Positions 53,377 to 62,221 of a stretch of DNA of 64,000 nt are shown piece after piece. The stretch spans positions 460,965-524,964 of the forward strand of contig NZ_KB907549.1 of NCBI RefSeq assembly GCF_000382125.1, in the 5' to 3' direction. The translations under genes and the position numbers were made by a program. The stretch comes from Eudoraea adriatica DSM 19308 (GTDB lineage: Bacteria > Bacteroidota > Bacteroidia > Flavobacteriales > Flavobacteriaceae). The notes below the pieces were generated by a model. It worked only from the letters and a program-made list of their open reading frames with translations. It ran no database searches and had not been told where the DNA came from. The stretch's first letter is position 1, and each line of letters starts with the position of its first letter.

Positions 53377-54009
53377 ATGCACATAATATCTACTAACATT
53401 GGAAATTTAAAGCAAATTACTTGGAAAGGAAAGCAACTACAGACCGGTATTTTTAAATACCCCACACACTCGCCCTTGTTATTAAAAAAAGAATTGGTTG
53501 CAAATGATGCTATCGCCAACCGCAAAGTTCACGGAGGAATACACAAGGCCTGTTACCTGTTTTCCACCAAACACTATCCTTATTGGGAAAAGCGTTATCC
53601 GAATCTCAATTGGAATTGGGGAATGTTTGGAGAGAACCTCAGCATTAGTGATATGGATGAAACCTATATGAGAATTGGAGATATCTATAAAATTGGCTCT
53701 GCATTAGTGCAGATATCACAGCCAAGGGAACCCTGCTTTAAATTAGGGATCCGGTTCGGGACCCAGCAGATTTTGAAAGATTTCATTGACCACGGTTTCC
53801 CCGGAACTTATGTTAAAATACTGGAAGAAGGTGAAGTCTCTCCGGAAGATGAACTAATACTCATAAAACCTTCGGACAATTTATTAACTGTTTATCAGTT
53901 TTTTCAGCTGCTTTATGCAAAGAAAAAAGATAAAAAAGTTTTAAAACTGGCAATTGATAATACCGCTCTCCCGGAAAATAAAAGAGAAGGCCTAAAAAAA
54001 TACTTATAA
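53377..54009 (+). CDS. MOSC domain protein (YiiM-like)
   Basis: The 210-residue protein has the MOSC core: NRKVHGGIHKACYLFSTKHYPYWEK, MFGENLSISDM and the conserved cysteine block QISQPREPCFKLGIRFG. A C-terminal helical extension follows. MOSC proteins transfer or bind molybdenum cofactor sulfur; YiiM-like forms reduce N-hydroxylated compounds. The intact cysteine supports activity. No molybdenum genes are adjacent. Confidence 0.92.
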   Translation: MHIISTNIGNLKQITWKGKQLQTGIFKYPTHSPLLLKKELVANDAIANRKVHGGIHKACYLFSTKHYPYWEKRYPNLNWNWGMFGENLSISDMDETYMRIGDIYKIGSALVQISQPREPCFKLGIRFGTQQILKDFIDHGFPGTYVKILEEGEVSPEDELILIKPSDNLLTVYQFFQLLYAKKKDKKVLKLAIDNTALPENKREGLKKYL

Positions 54010-54011
54010 AA

Positions 54012-54033
54012 AAAGGGGCTAAAAAGCCCCTTT
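54012..54033. terminator. Bidirectional terminator between converging genes
   Basis: The 9-bp stem aaaggggct/agccccttt has a 4-nt loop and flanking A and T runs, just past the MOSC stop codon. Confidence 0.8.
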
Positions 54034-54054
54034 AAAACTAAACTAAACAATTTA

Positions 54055-54639
54055 CTAATTAACTACAATGTCTTCATAGTAAGTATTTTTACCATCTCTT
54101 ACGACCACAGTGTAGCGGTCTTCATGGGCCTTTTTAAAATTAAAAGCCTTGGTTACAATGCTTTCATTCTCAATCACCTCTTTGTATAAAGTGCGGTTTT
54201 CGCTGTCAAAAACTTTGATTTCCACATCTTTACTATCCAGATTCAATAAATTAAGAAAAAGCATTTCTCCCTTTTTTCTAAAAACCGGCTTGGTATTTTC
54301 AATCCTTTTAAGAATTTTTACCTCCTTGTTTTCAACGCTTATTGGGTAAACCAATGTCCTAAGGGAATCATCAAGCTCAAAATAATAAGAACCATTATCT
54401 AATTCATTCAGGTCAAATTTCCTGGTGTAAGAGTTTTCCGAAATTTTCTCTGAGAATATGATATTTTGGTTTTCATCAATAATTTTGAGAACGGCATTTT
54501 CGTGTTTTGCATCTAATTCTACAATTAAGCTATTAGATTGACCCTGGGTCATCAAGCTTAGTTTAGGTTCTCTTGCCAGGCCTACTACTGTAGTAAACAT
54601 AAAGGCAATCATAGCGGTAAATTTCAAATTTGTTTTCAT
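54055..54639 (-). CDS. Secreted protein of unknown function with repeated beta-sandwich-like units
   Basis: The 194-residue protein has a signal peptide (about 1-22, ending VGLA). The mature part has two similar segments (about 35-100, VLKIIDENQNIIFSEKISENSYTRKFDLNELDNGSYYFEL; and 130-194, DVEIKVFDSENRTLYKEVIENESIVTKAFNFKKAHEDRYTVVV). They resemble the beta-sandwich found in secretion-sorting or DUF3244-like domains. No C-terminal sorting signal is evident. TAAGTTTG (54677-54684, minus strand) is a likely -7 element, followed by a 37-nt leader. Confidence 0.72.
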   Translation of the reverse strand: MKTNLKFTAMIAFMFTTVVGLAREPKLSLMTQGQSNSLIVELDAKHENAVLKIIDENQNIIFSEKISENSYTRKFDLNELDNGSYYFELDDSLRTLVYPISVENKEVKILKRIENTKPVFRKKGEMLFLNLLNLDSKDVEIKVFDSENRTLYKEVIENESIVTKAFNFKKAHEDRYTVVVRDGKNTYYEDIVVN

Positions 54640-54676
54640 AACATTACGTTTTAGAGTTAATGAATAATTTACAGTG

Positions 54677-54684
54677 CAAACTTA
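54677..54684 (-). promoter_or_regulatory. -7 element of the secreted-protein gene
   Basis: On the minus strand TAAGTTTG is an exact TAnnTTTG match, 37 nt before the ATG at 54639. Confidence 0.5.
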
Positions 54685-54792
54685 CCCCCAAAGCGTTTCA
54701 GAAAATACAACCAGCTTATCCAATTTATATCCTATTTTAACTCAACTTTAAGTCTCTAAACATATATAGGTTAATATTCCACATATTTTAGG

Positions 54793-54800
54793 TAATTTTG
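54793..54800 (+). promoter_or_regulatory. -7 element of the AraC-AlkB operon
   Basis: TAATTTTG is an exact TAnnTTTG match, 55 nt before the AraC-family start codon. Confidence 0.45.
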
Positions 54801-54855
54801 CTACAATCCCCAAATAGAGGGTTGATTAATTTTACATTATCAATCATCAAAGAAT

Positions 54856-55728
54856 ATGAAAAAGTTTAAACCAGCTTTTGAAGCTATTGCCCCGAATTTC
54901 GGGCATTCATTTACCTATCAAAAATTTGATTCTAACAAACATAACAAAGACAATCTTTGGCACTATCATCCTGAGATTGAACTGGTATATGTTAACGGAG
55001 GAGCGGGTAAACGACAAATTGGAAGTCATGTTTCTTGTTATACGGAAGGCGACTTAATCTTAATTGGAAGTAATTTACCCCATTGTGGGTTTACGGATAA
55101 GTTTACGGGTAATAAAAGTGAAATTGTAATACAAATGAAGGAAGACTTTTTGGGTAATTCCTTTTTTGATATTCCGGAGATGAAGCAAACCCGGACTTTA
55201 TTTGAAATAGCAAGAGGCGGCGTTGCCTTTTATGGCGAAACCAAAAATATTGTTGGTGAAAAACTGGAAAATCTTGAAAATGAGTCAGATTTTGAACAGT
55301 TATTGTCCATTTTATCAGTATTGAATGAGTTGGGAAATTCTCATGATTATAAAGTATTAAATGCAGAGGGGTTTTCGTTTAAGACAGATATTGGGGATAA
55401 CGATCGCATAAATATAGTTTTCAATCATGTTAGAAATAATTTCAAGGAAGAGGTAACCTTGGCTGAAATTGCAGATAAGGCGGGAATGACGGTTCCGTCT
55501 TTTTGCAGATACTTCAAAAAAATTACCAACAAAACCTTTATTCAATTTGTTAATGAATATCGCCTGGTGCACGCGTCAAAATTACTTGCTGAGCAACCTA
55601 TGAGTATTACAGATGTATGTTTTGAAAGCGGATTTAACAATTTTTCGCATTTCAACAAATCATTTAAAGCATTTACAGGTCAAAATCCATCGGAATTTCG
55701 CAACAGGTTAAAAAAGGTGCTCCAATAA
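54856..55728 (+). CDS. AraC-family transcriptional regulator
   Basis: The protein has 290 residues. An N-terminal cupin-like sensing domain (about 20-110; LWHYHPEIELVYVNGGAGKRQIG, GDLILIGSNLPHCGF) is followed by a C-terminal double helix-turn-helix (about 190-288; EEVTLAEIADKAGMTVPSFCRYFKKITNKTFIQFVNEYRL, ITDVCFESGFNNFSHFNKSFKAFTGQNPSEFR). AraC proteins of this shape usually respond to sugars or small metabolites. Its gene is followed after 21 nt by an AlkB-like gene, suggesting co-transcription. Confidence 0.93.
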   Translation: MKKFKPAFEAIAPNFGHSFTYQKFDSNKHNKDNLWHYHPEIELVYVNGGAGKRQIGSHVSCYTEGDLILIGSNLPHCGFTDKFTGNKSEIVIQMKEDFLGNSFFDIPEMKQTRTLFEIARGGVAFYGETKNIVGEKLENLENESDFEQLLSILSVLNELGNSHDYKVLNAEGFSFKTDIGDNDRINIVFNHVRNNFKEEVTLAEIADKAGMTVPSFCRYFKKITNKTFIQFVNEYRLVHASKLLAEQPMSITDVCFESGFNNFSHFNKSFKAFTGQNPSEFRNRLKKVLQ

Positions 55729-55749
55729 TAGAAAAACTTTTAAAAATAG

Positions 55750-56325
55750 TTGAAAAGGAAACTTCCGGATAGTGACATTACTTATTTCTCCAATTTCATG
55801 GAGAATGAGGAAGCCACGGCCTGTTTTGAAAAACTTAAATCTTCAGTTCCCTGGCGCCAGGATGAAATAAGAGTATATGGTAAGTTATATCCTCAGCCCA
55901 GGTTAACAGCGCTATACGGAAATAACGATCGATCCTATACCTATTCCGGTATTGTAATGAAACCTCTGCCATTCAGCGAGATACTATCCGATATCAGGAA
56001 AAGAATAACGAGCCTTACTAATGTTGAATTTACAAGCTGTCTTTTAAATCTTTACAGAGATGGTAAGGACAGTAATGGCTGGCATTCAGATGATGAAAAG
56101 GAACTGGGGAAGAATCCGGTGATTGCATCAGTTTCGTTAGGACAGGAGCGGTATTTTCATTTAAGACACAAGAAGTTAAAGGATTTAAAACATAAGATTC
56201 TTCTCGAACATGGAAGTCTGCTCCTTATGAGCGGACAAACCCAACATTACTGGCAGCATCAAATACCAAAAACGACCAGGCCCATTGGCGAAAGAATTAA
56301 CCTCACTTTCAGGGTTATTTCATAA
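55750..56325 (+). CDS. AlkB-like 2-oxoglutarate/Fe(II) dioxygenase (DNA alkylation repair)
   Basis: The 191-residue protein starts with TTG at 55750. That start retains the conserved front (LPDSDITYFSNFMENEEATACF), which the first internal ATG would cut. Iron ligands are His112-x-Asp114 (GWHSDDE) and His170 (HYWQHQIPKT); the 2OG-binding motif R-x-N-x-T-x-R is Arg182-Arg188. A PRLTALYG nucleotide-lid motif is like ALKBH2/3. It probably removes methyl lesions from nucleic acids. It sits after an AraC-family regulator gene, reminiscent of the adaptive response, although that regulator has no Ada cysteine domain. Confidence 0.93.
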   Translation: MKRKLPDSDITYFSNFMENEEATACFEKLKSSVPWRQDEIRVYGKLYPQPRLTALYGNNDRSYTYSGIVMKPLPFSEILSDIRKRITSLTNVEFTSCLLNLYRDGKDSNGWHSDDEKELGKNPVIASVSLGQERYFHLRHKKLKDLKHKILLEHGSLLLMSGQTQHYWQHQIPKTTRPIGERINLTFRVIS

Positions 56326-56330
56326 AAAAA

Positions 56331-56356
56331 ATCGACTTTAAAAAGTCGATTTTTTT
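56331..56356. terminator. Terminator after the AlkB gene
   Basis: The stem atcgact/agtcgat has a short loop and six T residues. A-rich flanks allow use on both strands. Confidence 0.75.
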
Positions 56357-56530
56357 ATACCAGTAGTTTTAAAGTTGCATACTATCTTTAACATCTTGGT
56401 ATACGATGCCAATTTCCTCATACACAATCCTAAACCATTAACTTTAAAAAAGAATAAAAAGACATAAAGCATCGCCAAAACTCCTGGATATTAGATAAAA
56501 AACACCTCTAATTAATTTGGTTTTAGGAGT

Positions 56531-57304
56531 TTAGCTAAAAATATCATTTAGCACTCTGGCTAAACGCAATCCGCCTTTTTGCAATTGTTCCTCTACAATG
56601 TTCCAATGTTTATAGCTGTATGAGTACCCTAACTTTTGACCTTTCTCAACAGAGTCATATATTTCGTTTGCCAATTCCTGCGATTCGGCTACCCAGTCCA
56701 GAATTGTCCCTTTTTGAATTTCCTTTGTCTGTTCTTTACCAAGAAGTGGAAATTCTCTTGAAAGCTCGCTATAACTCATTCCATAATCATTAATCATATT
56801 GGAGTCCCAAACCCTGTGTAAATTGGTGCCTTTTCCAAACCACTGCAGCTGAATGTCGTTTCCACCTTTATCCTCTTTTCGCCCGGCATGCATAGGTTGG
56901 TGTAAATCTCCTATCAAATGAACCAGCATTTTTAAATAAAAAACCCTGTCTGCTTCAGTACTGTTTTTATCCTTTAATATTTCAATACATTTTTCAATTC
57001 CGGTTACCAAATCACCGTTAGGACTTGGTTTTACTTCATTATATTTTTTGTCGGACGGTATATTTACATAGTGCCAGGCTGAGAAATTTTTAAAAGCTCT
57101 ATCCGACTTAATTGCGTCTGCATAATTGGAAACTGCTGCCAGACTCTTTCCGTATAGTAATTTTGAAACCGCCCTTTGGGTTTTTCTGTTCAAATGGCCC
57201 TGTGCCACCTCGCCAATAACTCTGTGCCCGGTTTTTGACCAGAAATCAGAATTACCCATCACCATTTGAGCGCTCAAAAAAAGTAATATAATTATTCCCC
57301 TCAT
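56531..57304 (-). CDS. S1/P1-type zinc nuclease, secreted
   Basis: The 257-residue protein has a signal peptide (about 1-17), after which the mature start near residue 22 gives WSKTGHRVIGEVAQGHL, where Trp and His are zinc ligands. Other ligands are in HYVNIPSD, VHLIGDLHQPMHAGRKEDKGGNDIQ and GTNLHRVWDSNMI. S1/P1 nucleases cleave single-stranded nucleic acids or 3 prime phosphates outside the cell, aiding phosphate supply. It is divergent from the PBP1A gene (71 nt). Confidence 0.93.
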   Translation of the reverse strand: MRGIIILLFLSAQMVMGNSDFWSKTGHRVIGEVAQGHLNRKTQRAVSKLLYGKSLAAVSNYADAIKSDRAFKNFSAWHYVNIPSDKKYNEVKPSPNGDLVTGIEKCIEILKDKNSTEADRVFYLKMLVHLIGDLHQPMHAGRKEDKGGNDIQLQWFGKGTNLHRVWDSNMINDYGMSYSELSREFPLLGKEQTKEIQKGTILDWVAESQELANEIYDSVEKGQKLGYSYSYKHWNIVEEQLQKGGLRLARVLNDIFS

Positions 57305-57375
57305 AGCTAATTTTTTTCAAAATTAAAGAATAGGCATTAATGTATTGTTAAGGGAGGGTTTATTTTAATTAATTA

Positions 57376-59655
57376 ATGTCATCTTGCACAAATAAATTCA
57401 TACATGTGATTTTTAAACGAATAAACCCTCCCCTTTTACGGTATGTACTTGGACTGGCCACCTTCGTAACTGGTATGGCAGCAGTCTTTATACTGAGCGT
57501 TTATTTAGGTGCCTGGGGAGACCTTCCGGGCAAGAAATCATTGGCAGAAATTAAACATCCAAAAGCTTCAGAGGTTTACACGGCAGATAGTGTTCTTATT
57601 GGAAAATATTACCTTAATGACAGGCAGCCCATACTGTACAAAAATATTCCAGAGCACTTAATAAATGCCTTGATAGCAGTGGAGGATGAGCGGTTTTATG
57701 ATCATTCCGGTGTAGATTATAAAAGTTTGTTCCGTGTTGCTTTTAAAACAATTTTGATGCAAAATAAAGCCTCAGGAGGAGGCAGTACTTTAAGCCAGCA
57801 ACTGGCAAAAAATCTTTATCCAAGAACCAGAAATGGAAATTTTTACCTGGCTGTTGATAAAATTAAAGAAATGATAATTGCTTCAAGACTTGAAAAGATT
57901 TATAGCAAAGAAGAGATTTTGGAACAATACCTGAACACAGTTTCCTTTGGTGACAATACTTTTGGTATTGAAAGTGCTTCCATAAAATTCTATGGCAAAG
58001 GAGCTGATAAACTCCATATCCAGGAAGCAGCTGTTCTCGTTGGAATGCTCAAAGCTACCTACACATATAATCCGAGGGTTTTTCCTAAAAGAAGTTTACA
58101 AAGAAGAAATCTGGTCTTGAATTCACTGGCAGAAAATGGATTCTTAAAAAAAGTTGAAAAAGACAGTATTTCGGCGCTGCCGTTAGCCCTGAATTATACC
58201 GAATATGATCATAACAGTGGTTTAGCACCCTATTTCAGGGAAGAAGTTCGTAAACGTGTTGTAAGCTGGTGCAAAAAACAAAATGATCTTGGAAATTCTT
58301 ATAATATTTATACTTCAGGACTCAAAATATACACAACCCTTGATTATAAAATGCAGGTTTTAGCGGAAGAGGCCATGAAAACACATATGGAAGCTCTTCA
58401 AAAAAGTTTTGAAAAGAGTTATGGAAACTCAGCCCCCTGGCTTACAAACAAGGGATTAATTCTTAAAGTAGTAAAAAAATCAACTGCCTACAAAAACCTT
58501 ATCAAGCAGGGATTTAGTGAACAGCAAGCCCTTGATACATTAAAACAGAAGAAAGCAATGACCCTTACTTCGTGGGATGGGGAAAAGGAAATGAAAATGA
58601 GTTCGGTAGACAGCATCATACATTATATGAAATTTCTCAATACGGGCTCCATCTCCATAGATCCGGGCACCGGGGCCACTAAGACCTGGATAGGTGGTGT
58701 GGATTATAAAGTTTTTAAATACGATCATATCTCACAAAGCAGAAGACAGGTTGGGTCTACATTTAAACCTATTGTATATACAGCCGCACTGGAAAATGGA
58801 ATTGCCCCCTGCACTTATTTTTCCGCAGAAGAAGTGGAGTATAACAACCTGGAAGGTTGGTCTCCATCAAATTCTGGCAATAAAGATGAGGTTTTTATGA
58901 ATTATTCCATGAAGCAGGCTTTAAGTAATTCAGTAAATACCGTAGCAGTCAAGGTTTTGGAAAAAACAGGAATAGAAAATGCCATCGAACAGGCTGAAAA
59001 AATGGGGATTACTGAAAATTTACCGAATTTACCATCATTGGCACTGGGTGCAGCTGAAATAGGTATAGAAGAAATGGCCGGAGCCTATGCCAGTTATGTG
59101 AATAAAGGCAGAGCCGTTAAACCTTTTTTAATAAATGGTATTACCAATTCCAAAGATTCCATACTTGAAACTTTTACCCCAACAATTTCTTCCGTGCCGT
59201 CCTTCTCTGAAGAAAACGGGCAAATAATGTTGGAGTTTTTAAAGGCAACAATTAATGAGGGTACAGGTGCCCGGATACGCACTGTTTACGGATTAGAAAA
59301 TGATATTGCGGGAAAGACCGGAACAACACAGAACAATAAAGATGCCTGGTTTGTTGCTATTACCCCTAAAATTATTCATGTAACATGGGTTGGCCTGGAC
59401 AATCATGAGATTGGATTTAAGAACACTTCACTTGGCCAGGGAGCCAGTGCTGCATTGCCCATTTTTGCCCTTTGGATGCAAAAATTAAACCGGGAGACAA
59501 CTTACAACGAAATTACCCGGGCCAGGTTTATGAAACCAGAGGTGGCAGTCCTGTCCATGCTGGATTGCGAACCAGTAAAACGCGACGGTTTCTTTAAAAG
59601 ACTCTTTAAAAATCCAAATAAGAAGAAAACTAAAAATTTCAAAGAAAAAAATTAG
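57376..59655 (+). CDS. Bifunctional penicillin-binding protein 1A
   Basis: The 759-residue protein has a membrane anchor (about 20-45) and a GT51 glycosyltransferase domain (about 70-250), with catalytic Glu103 in VEDERFYDHSGVD and GGSTLSQQLAKNL. The transpeptidase domain (about 425-690) has S-x2-K Ser461-Lys464 (GSTFKP), SxN Ser519-Asn521 and KTG 647-649 (GKTGTTQNNKDAW). It polymerises and crosslinks peptidoglycan outside the inner membrane. A basic tail closes the protein (KRLFKNPNKKKTKNFKEKN). No mecA-like allostery is visible. Confidence 0.95.
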   Translation: MSSCTNKFIHVIFKRINPPLLRYVLGLATFVTGMAAVFILSVYLGAWGDLPGKKSLAEIKHPKASEVYTADSVLIGKYYLNDRQPILYKNIPEHLINALIAVEDERFYDHSGVDYKSLFRVAFKTILMQNKASGGGSTLSQQLAKNLYPRTRNGNFYLAVDKIKEMIIASRLEKIYSKEEILEQYLNTVSFGDNTFGIESASIKFYGKGADKLHIQEAAVLVGMLKATYTYNPRVFPKRSLQRRNLVLNSLAENGFLKKVEKDSISALPLALNYTEYDHNSGLAPYFREEVRKRVVSWCKKQNDLGNSYNIYTSGLKIYTTLDYKMQVLAEEAMKTHMEALQKSFEKSYGNSAPWLTNKGLILKVVKKSTAYKNLIKQGFSEQQALDTLKQKKAMTLTSWDGEKEMKMSSVDSIIHYMKFLNTGSISIDPGTGATKTWIGGVDYKVFKYDHISQSRRQVGSTFKPIVYTAALENGIAPCTYFSAEEVEYNNLEGWSPSNSGNKDEVFMNYSMKQALSNSVNTVAVKVLEKTGIENAIEQAEKMGITENLPNLPSLALGAAEIGIEEMAGAYASYVNKGRAVKPFLINGITNSKDSILETFTPTISSVPSFSEENGQIMLEFLKATINEGTGARIRTVYGLENDIAGKTGTTQNNKDAWFVAITPKIIHVTWVGLDNHEIGFKNTSLGQGASAALPIFALWMQKLNRETTYNEITRARFMKPEVAVLSMLDCEPVKRDGFFKRLFKNPNKKKTKNFKEKN

Positions 59656-59916
59656 CAGATAGTTATAAACACTGAAATTTTGGTAATATTTTAAGACATT
59701 AATCTCATAAAAATATTTTTTGATTTCTTATAATGGTGGTCAATCAAACAATATCTTCAAATGAAAATACTTAAAAATATGCCGTTTGCAATAAAACCCA
59801 GGTCGTTCGCAGAAAAGCTAATGACCTCTAAATAAAAAGGCAGATCTTTGTACCATATTTACTTATAATTAGGATGTTCAAAATTGTCTGCACTCTTTAT
59901 ATCTAATAAATATTTA

Positions 59917-62148
59917 ATGTTAAAAAACCTTACATATTTAGCCTTATTTCTTTTTTCGATAGCATTATACGGGCAAAGTGGTATTAAATCCTCTATTTAT
60001 TACGGTCAGGATAAAACCAGGTCTTTTGTTGTAAAGAAAATTGACAATGTTATCATTCCTGATGGAATTTTAGATGAACCCATCTGGGAAACGGCAAACA
60101 GCGCTGAAAATTTTTGGCAATATTTTCCTTTAGATTCTGTGCAGGCCAAACAGCAGACTGAAATTAAAATGCTTTATGACGATAAAAACCTTTATATCGG
60201 AATTATAGTTTATGCTTTGGGGAAAGATTATTCTATTCAATCCTTAAAAAGAGATTATCGTGCGGGAAACAGCGATAACATTAGTTTGATTTTTGATACA
60301 TTCAGCGATAGCAATAATGCCTTTTTATTTGGCATTAATCCATATGGAGTTCGCAGAGAAGGTTTGGTATCGGGAGGTGGTCAGGACTTCAGGAGTTTCT
60401 CTACAACCTGGGATGTAAAGTGGAAAGGGGATTCAAAGATCTATGACACCTGGTACACTTCTGAAATGGTTATACCCCTTACATCATTTAAGTTTAAAGA
60501 AGGGGAAACTAAATGGAGGTTCAATAGTTACCGGTTTGACAAGCAATCCAACGAAACAAGTACATGGGTTAATATTCCCCAAAACCAGAATGTATGGGGA
60601 TTGGCATTTATGGGGGAAATGATTTTTGAAAAGCCTCTTGGCAAGTCCAAAACACCCTTAGCTCTTATTCCCTATATAAATGGAAGTGCACTCAAGGATT
60701 TTGAGGAAGATAATACGACTAATAAGCTTTCTGTTGGTGGCGATGCAAAGGTTGCCATAGGCAATAGCATGAACCTGGATATAACCGTAAACCCCGATTT
60801 TTCTCAGGTTGAAGTAGATGACCAGGTTACTAATCTTACACGTTTTGAAATTTCTCTTCCAGAAAAAAGGCAGTTTTTTATTGATAATAACGATCTCTTC
60901 GGAAGTTTTGGGGATCAAAGGGATGCAAATCCCTTCTTTTCAAGAAGGATAGGAATTGCAAAGGATACTGCAGATAATACTATTGAAAATAGGATTATAG
61001 GTGGTATTCGATTAAGTGGAAAATTAAACAAAGACCTGCGTCTGGGCTTTCTTAATCTTCAAACTGCATCAGATGAAGAGAATGAAATCCCATCTAATAA
61101 CAATATGATGCTGGCATTGCAGCAGAAAGTTTTTTCCAGGTCTAATATTGGTTTATTCTTCATTAACAGGCAAACAATTAAGGATTACGATTTTGTTTTA
61201 CCTGAGGATAAATACAACAGGGTCCTGGGCGTGGAATATAATTTAATTTCAAGGGATAATGTATGGAATGGGAAATATTTTTTTCAAAAGTCATTTCAAC
61301 CAGAGAGCAACGGAAAAGATATTGCTTCAGGTGCACGCCTGGAATACAACTCAAGAAACTATAATATTTCAGGCAAACTGGTTTATGTAGGTGAAGATTT
61401 CAGATCAGACCTGGGTTTTGTGCGACGTACAGATATATTAAAAAACTTTGTACAAATTGAACGCGTATTCTGGCCAAGTAATAGTTTTATCCAAAATCAC
61501 TCTTTCCAGTTCTTTCCCGTTTTTATTTGGAGTCCAAGTATGGATTTTATGAATACTGATAACGAATTCAGGGGCCAATGGGAAGCAAGGTTTAAGGATC
61601 AGTCAAGGTTCAATATAGAATTCTCAAATAAGTATACATTCCTAATTGATGATTTTGACCCAACTGGGTCAGATGATGGGATTCCTCTTCCCGGGAATCA
61701 AGGTTATCATTATAATAGTGTTAAAGCGGAGTATAACTCAGATCGAAGGAAAATCTTCTCTTATTCCGTAGAACCATCTATTGGTCGTTTTTTTAATGGG
61801 GACAAATTTTCTGTTCAAGGAGGAATGACTTTCCGTTTTCAACCCAAGGTATTCCTTTCCATGCTAATGAGGTATGATAAAATTGCACTGCCAGACCCCT
61901 ACCCCAGTGCAGACATTTGGTTGATAAGCCCTAAAATTGAAGTTACCTTCAGTAAATCAATTTTCTGGTCAACTCTTATTCAATACAGTAATCAGAGAGA
62001 CAATTTTGGTATTAATTCCAGATTGCAATGGCGCTTTGCGCCTCTTTCGGATCTATTTCTGGTGTATAATGATAATTATTTTGTAGATGGTTTTGCACCA
62101 AAGACCAGATCTATTAATCTAAAAATTACATATTGGTTAAATATTTAG
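59917..62148 (+). CDS. DUF5916/CBM9-like outer-membrane protein
   Basis: The protein has 743 residues from ATG at 59917, the start of a signal peptide (MLKNLTYLALFLFSIALYGQ); a TTG at 59884 is less likely. An N-terminal carbohydrate-binding-like domain (about 35-200; IPDGILDEPIWETA, MLYDDKNLYIGIIVYA) is followed by a large beta-strand-rich region (about 230-743) with amphipathic strands, ending INLKITYWLNI with a terminal aromatic-hydrophobic strand. This fits the DUF5916 family of outer-membrane proteins in Bacteroidetes. The ligand is unknown. The 261-nt upstream gap shows no clear gene. Confidence 0.85.
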   Translation: MLKNLTYLALFLFSIALYGQSGIKSSIYYGQDKTRSFVVKKIDNVIIPDGILDEPIWETANSAENFWQYFPLDSVQAKQQTEIKMLYDDKNLYIGIIVYALGKDYSIQSLKRDYRAGNSDNISLIFDTFSDSNNAFLFGINPYGVRREGLVSGGGQDFRSFSTTWDVKWKGDSKIYDTWYTSEMVIPLTSFKFKEGETKWRFNSYRFDKQSNETSTWVNIPQNQNVWGLAFMGEMIFEKPLGKSKTPLALIPYINGSALKDFEEDNTTNKLSVGGDAKVAIGNSMNLDITVNPDFSQVEVDDQVTNLTRFEISLPEKRQFFIDNNDLFGSFGDQRDANPFFSRRIGIAKDTADNTIENRIIGGIRLSGKLNKDLRLGFLNLQTASDEENEIPSNNNMMLALQQKVFSRSNIGLFFINRQTIKDYDFVLPEDKYNRVLGVEYNLISRDNVWNGKYFFQKSFQPESNGKDIASGARLEYNSRNYNISGKLVYVGEDFRSDLGFVRRTDILKNFVQIERVFWPSNSFIQNHSFQFFPVFIWSPSMDFMNTDNEFRGQWEARFKDQSRFNIEFSNKYTFLIDDFDPTGSDDGIPLPGNQGYHYNSVKAEYNSDRRKIFSYSVEPSIGRFFNGDKFSVQGGMTFRFQPKVFLSMLMRYDKIALPDPYPSADIWLISPKIEVTFSKSIFWSTLIQYSNQRDNFGINSRLQWRFAPLSDLFLVYNDNYFVDGFAPKTRSINLKITYWLNI

Positions 62149-62185
62149 GTTCGTTTTTATAGTGAGCAGCCCCATGTAATTTCAT

Positions 62186-62193
62186 TATATTTG
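62186..62193 (+). promoter_or_regulatory. -7 element of the DUF819 gene
   Basis: TATATTTG is an exact TAnnTTTG match, 29 nt before the ATG at 62222. Confidence 0.5.
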
Positions 62194-62221
62194 AGTGCTT
62201 ATCACAAATAAATAATCTTCC

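Noticed and set aside
59761-59835. 24-codon open frame (MKILKNMPFAIKPRSF...) before the DUF5916 gene
   Set aside because: It is short with only a weak upstream box and no family resemblance; chance is likely.
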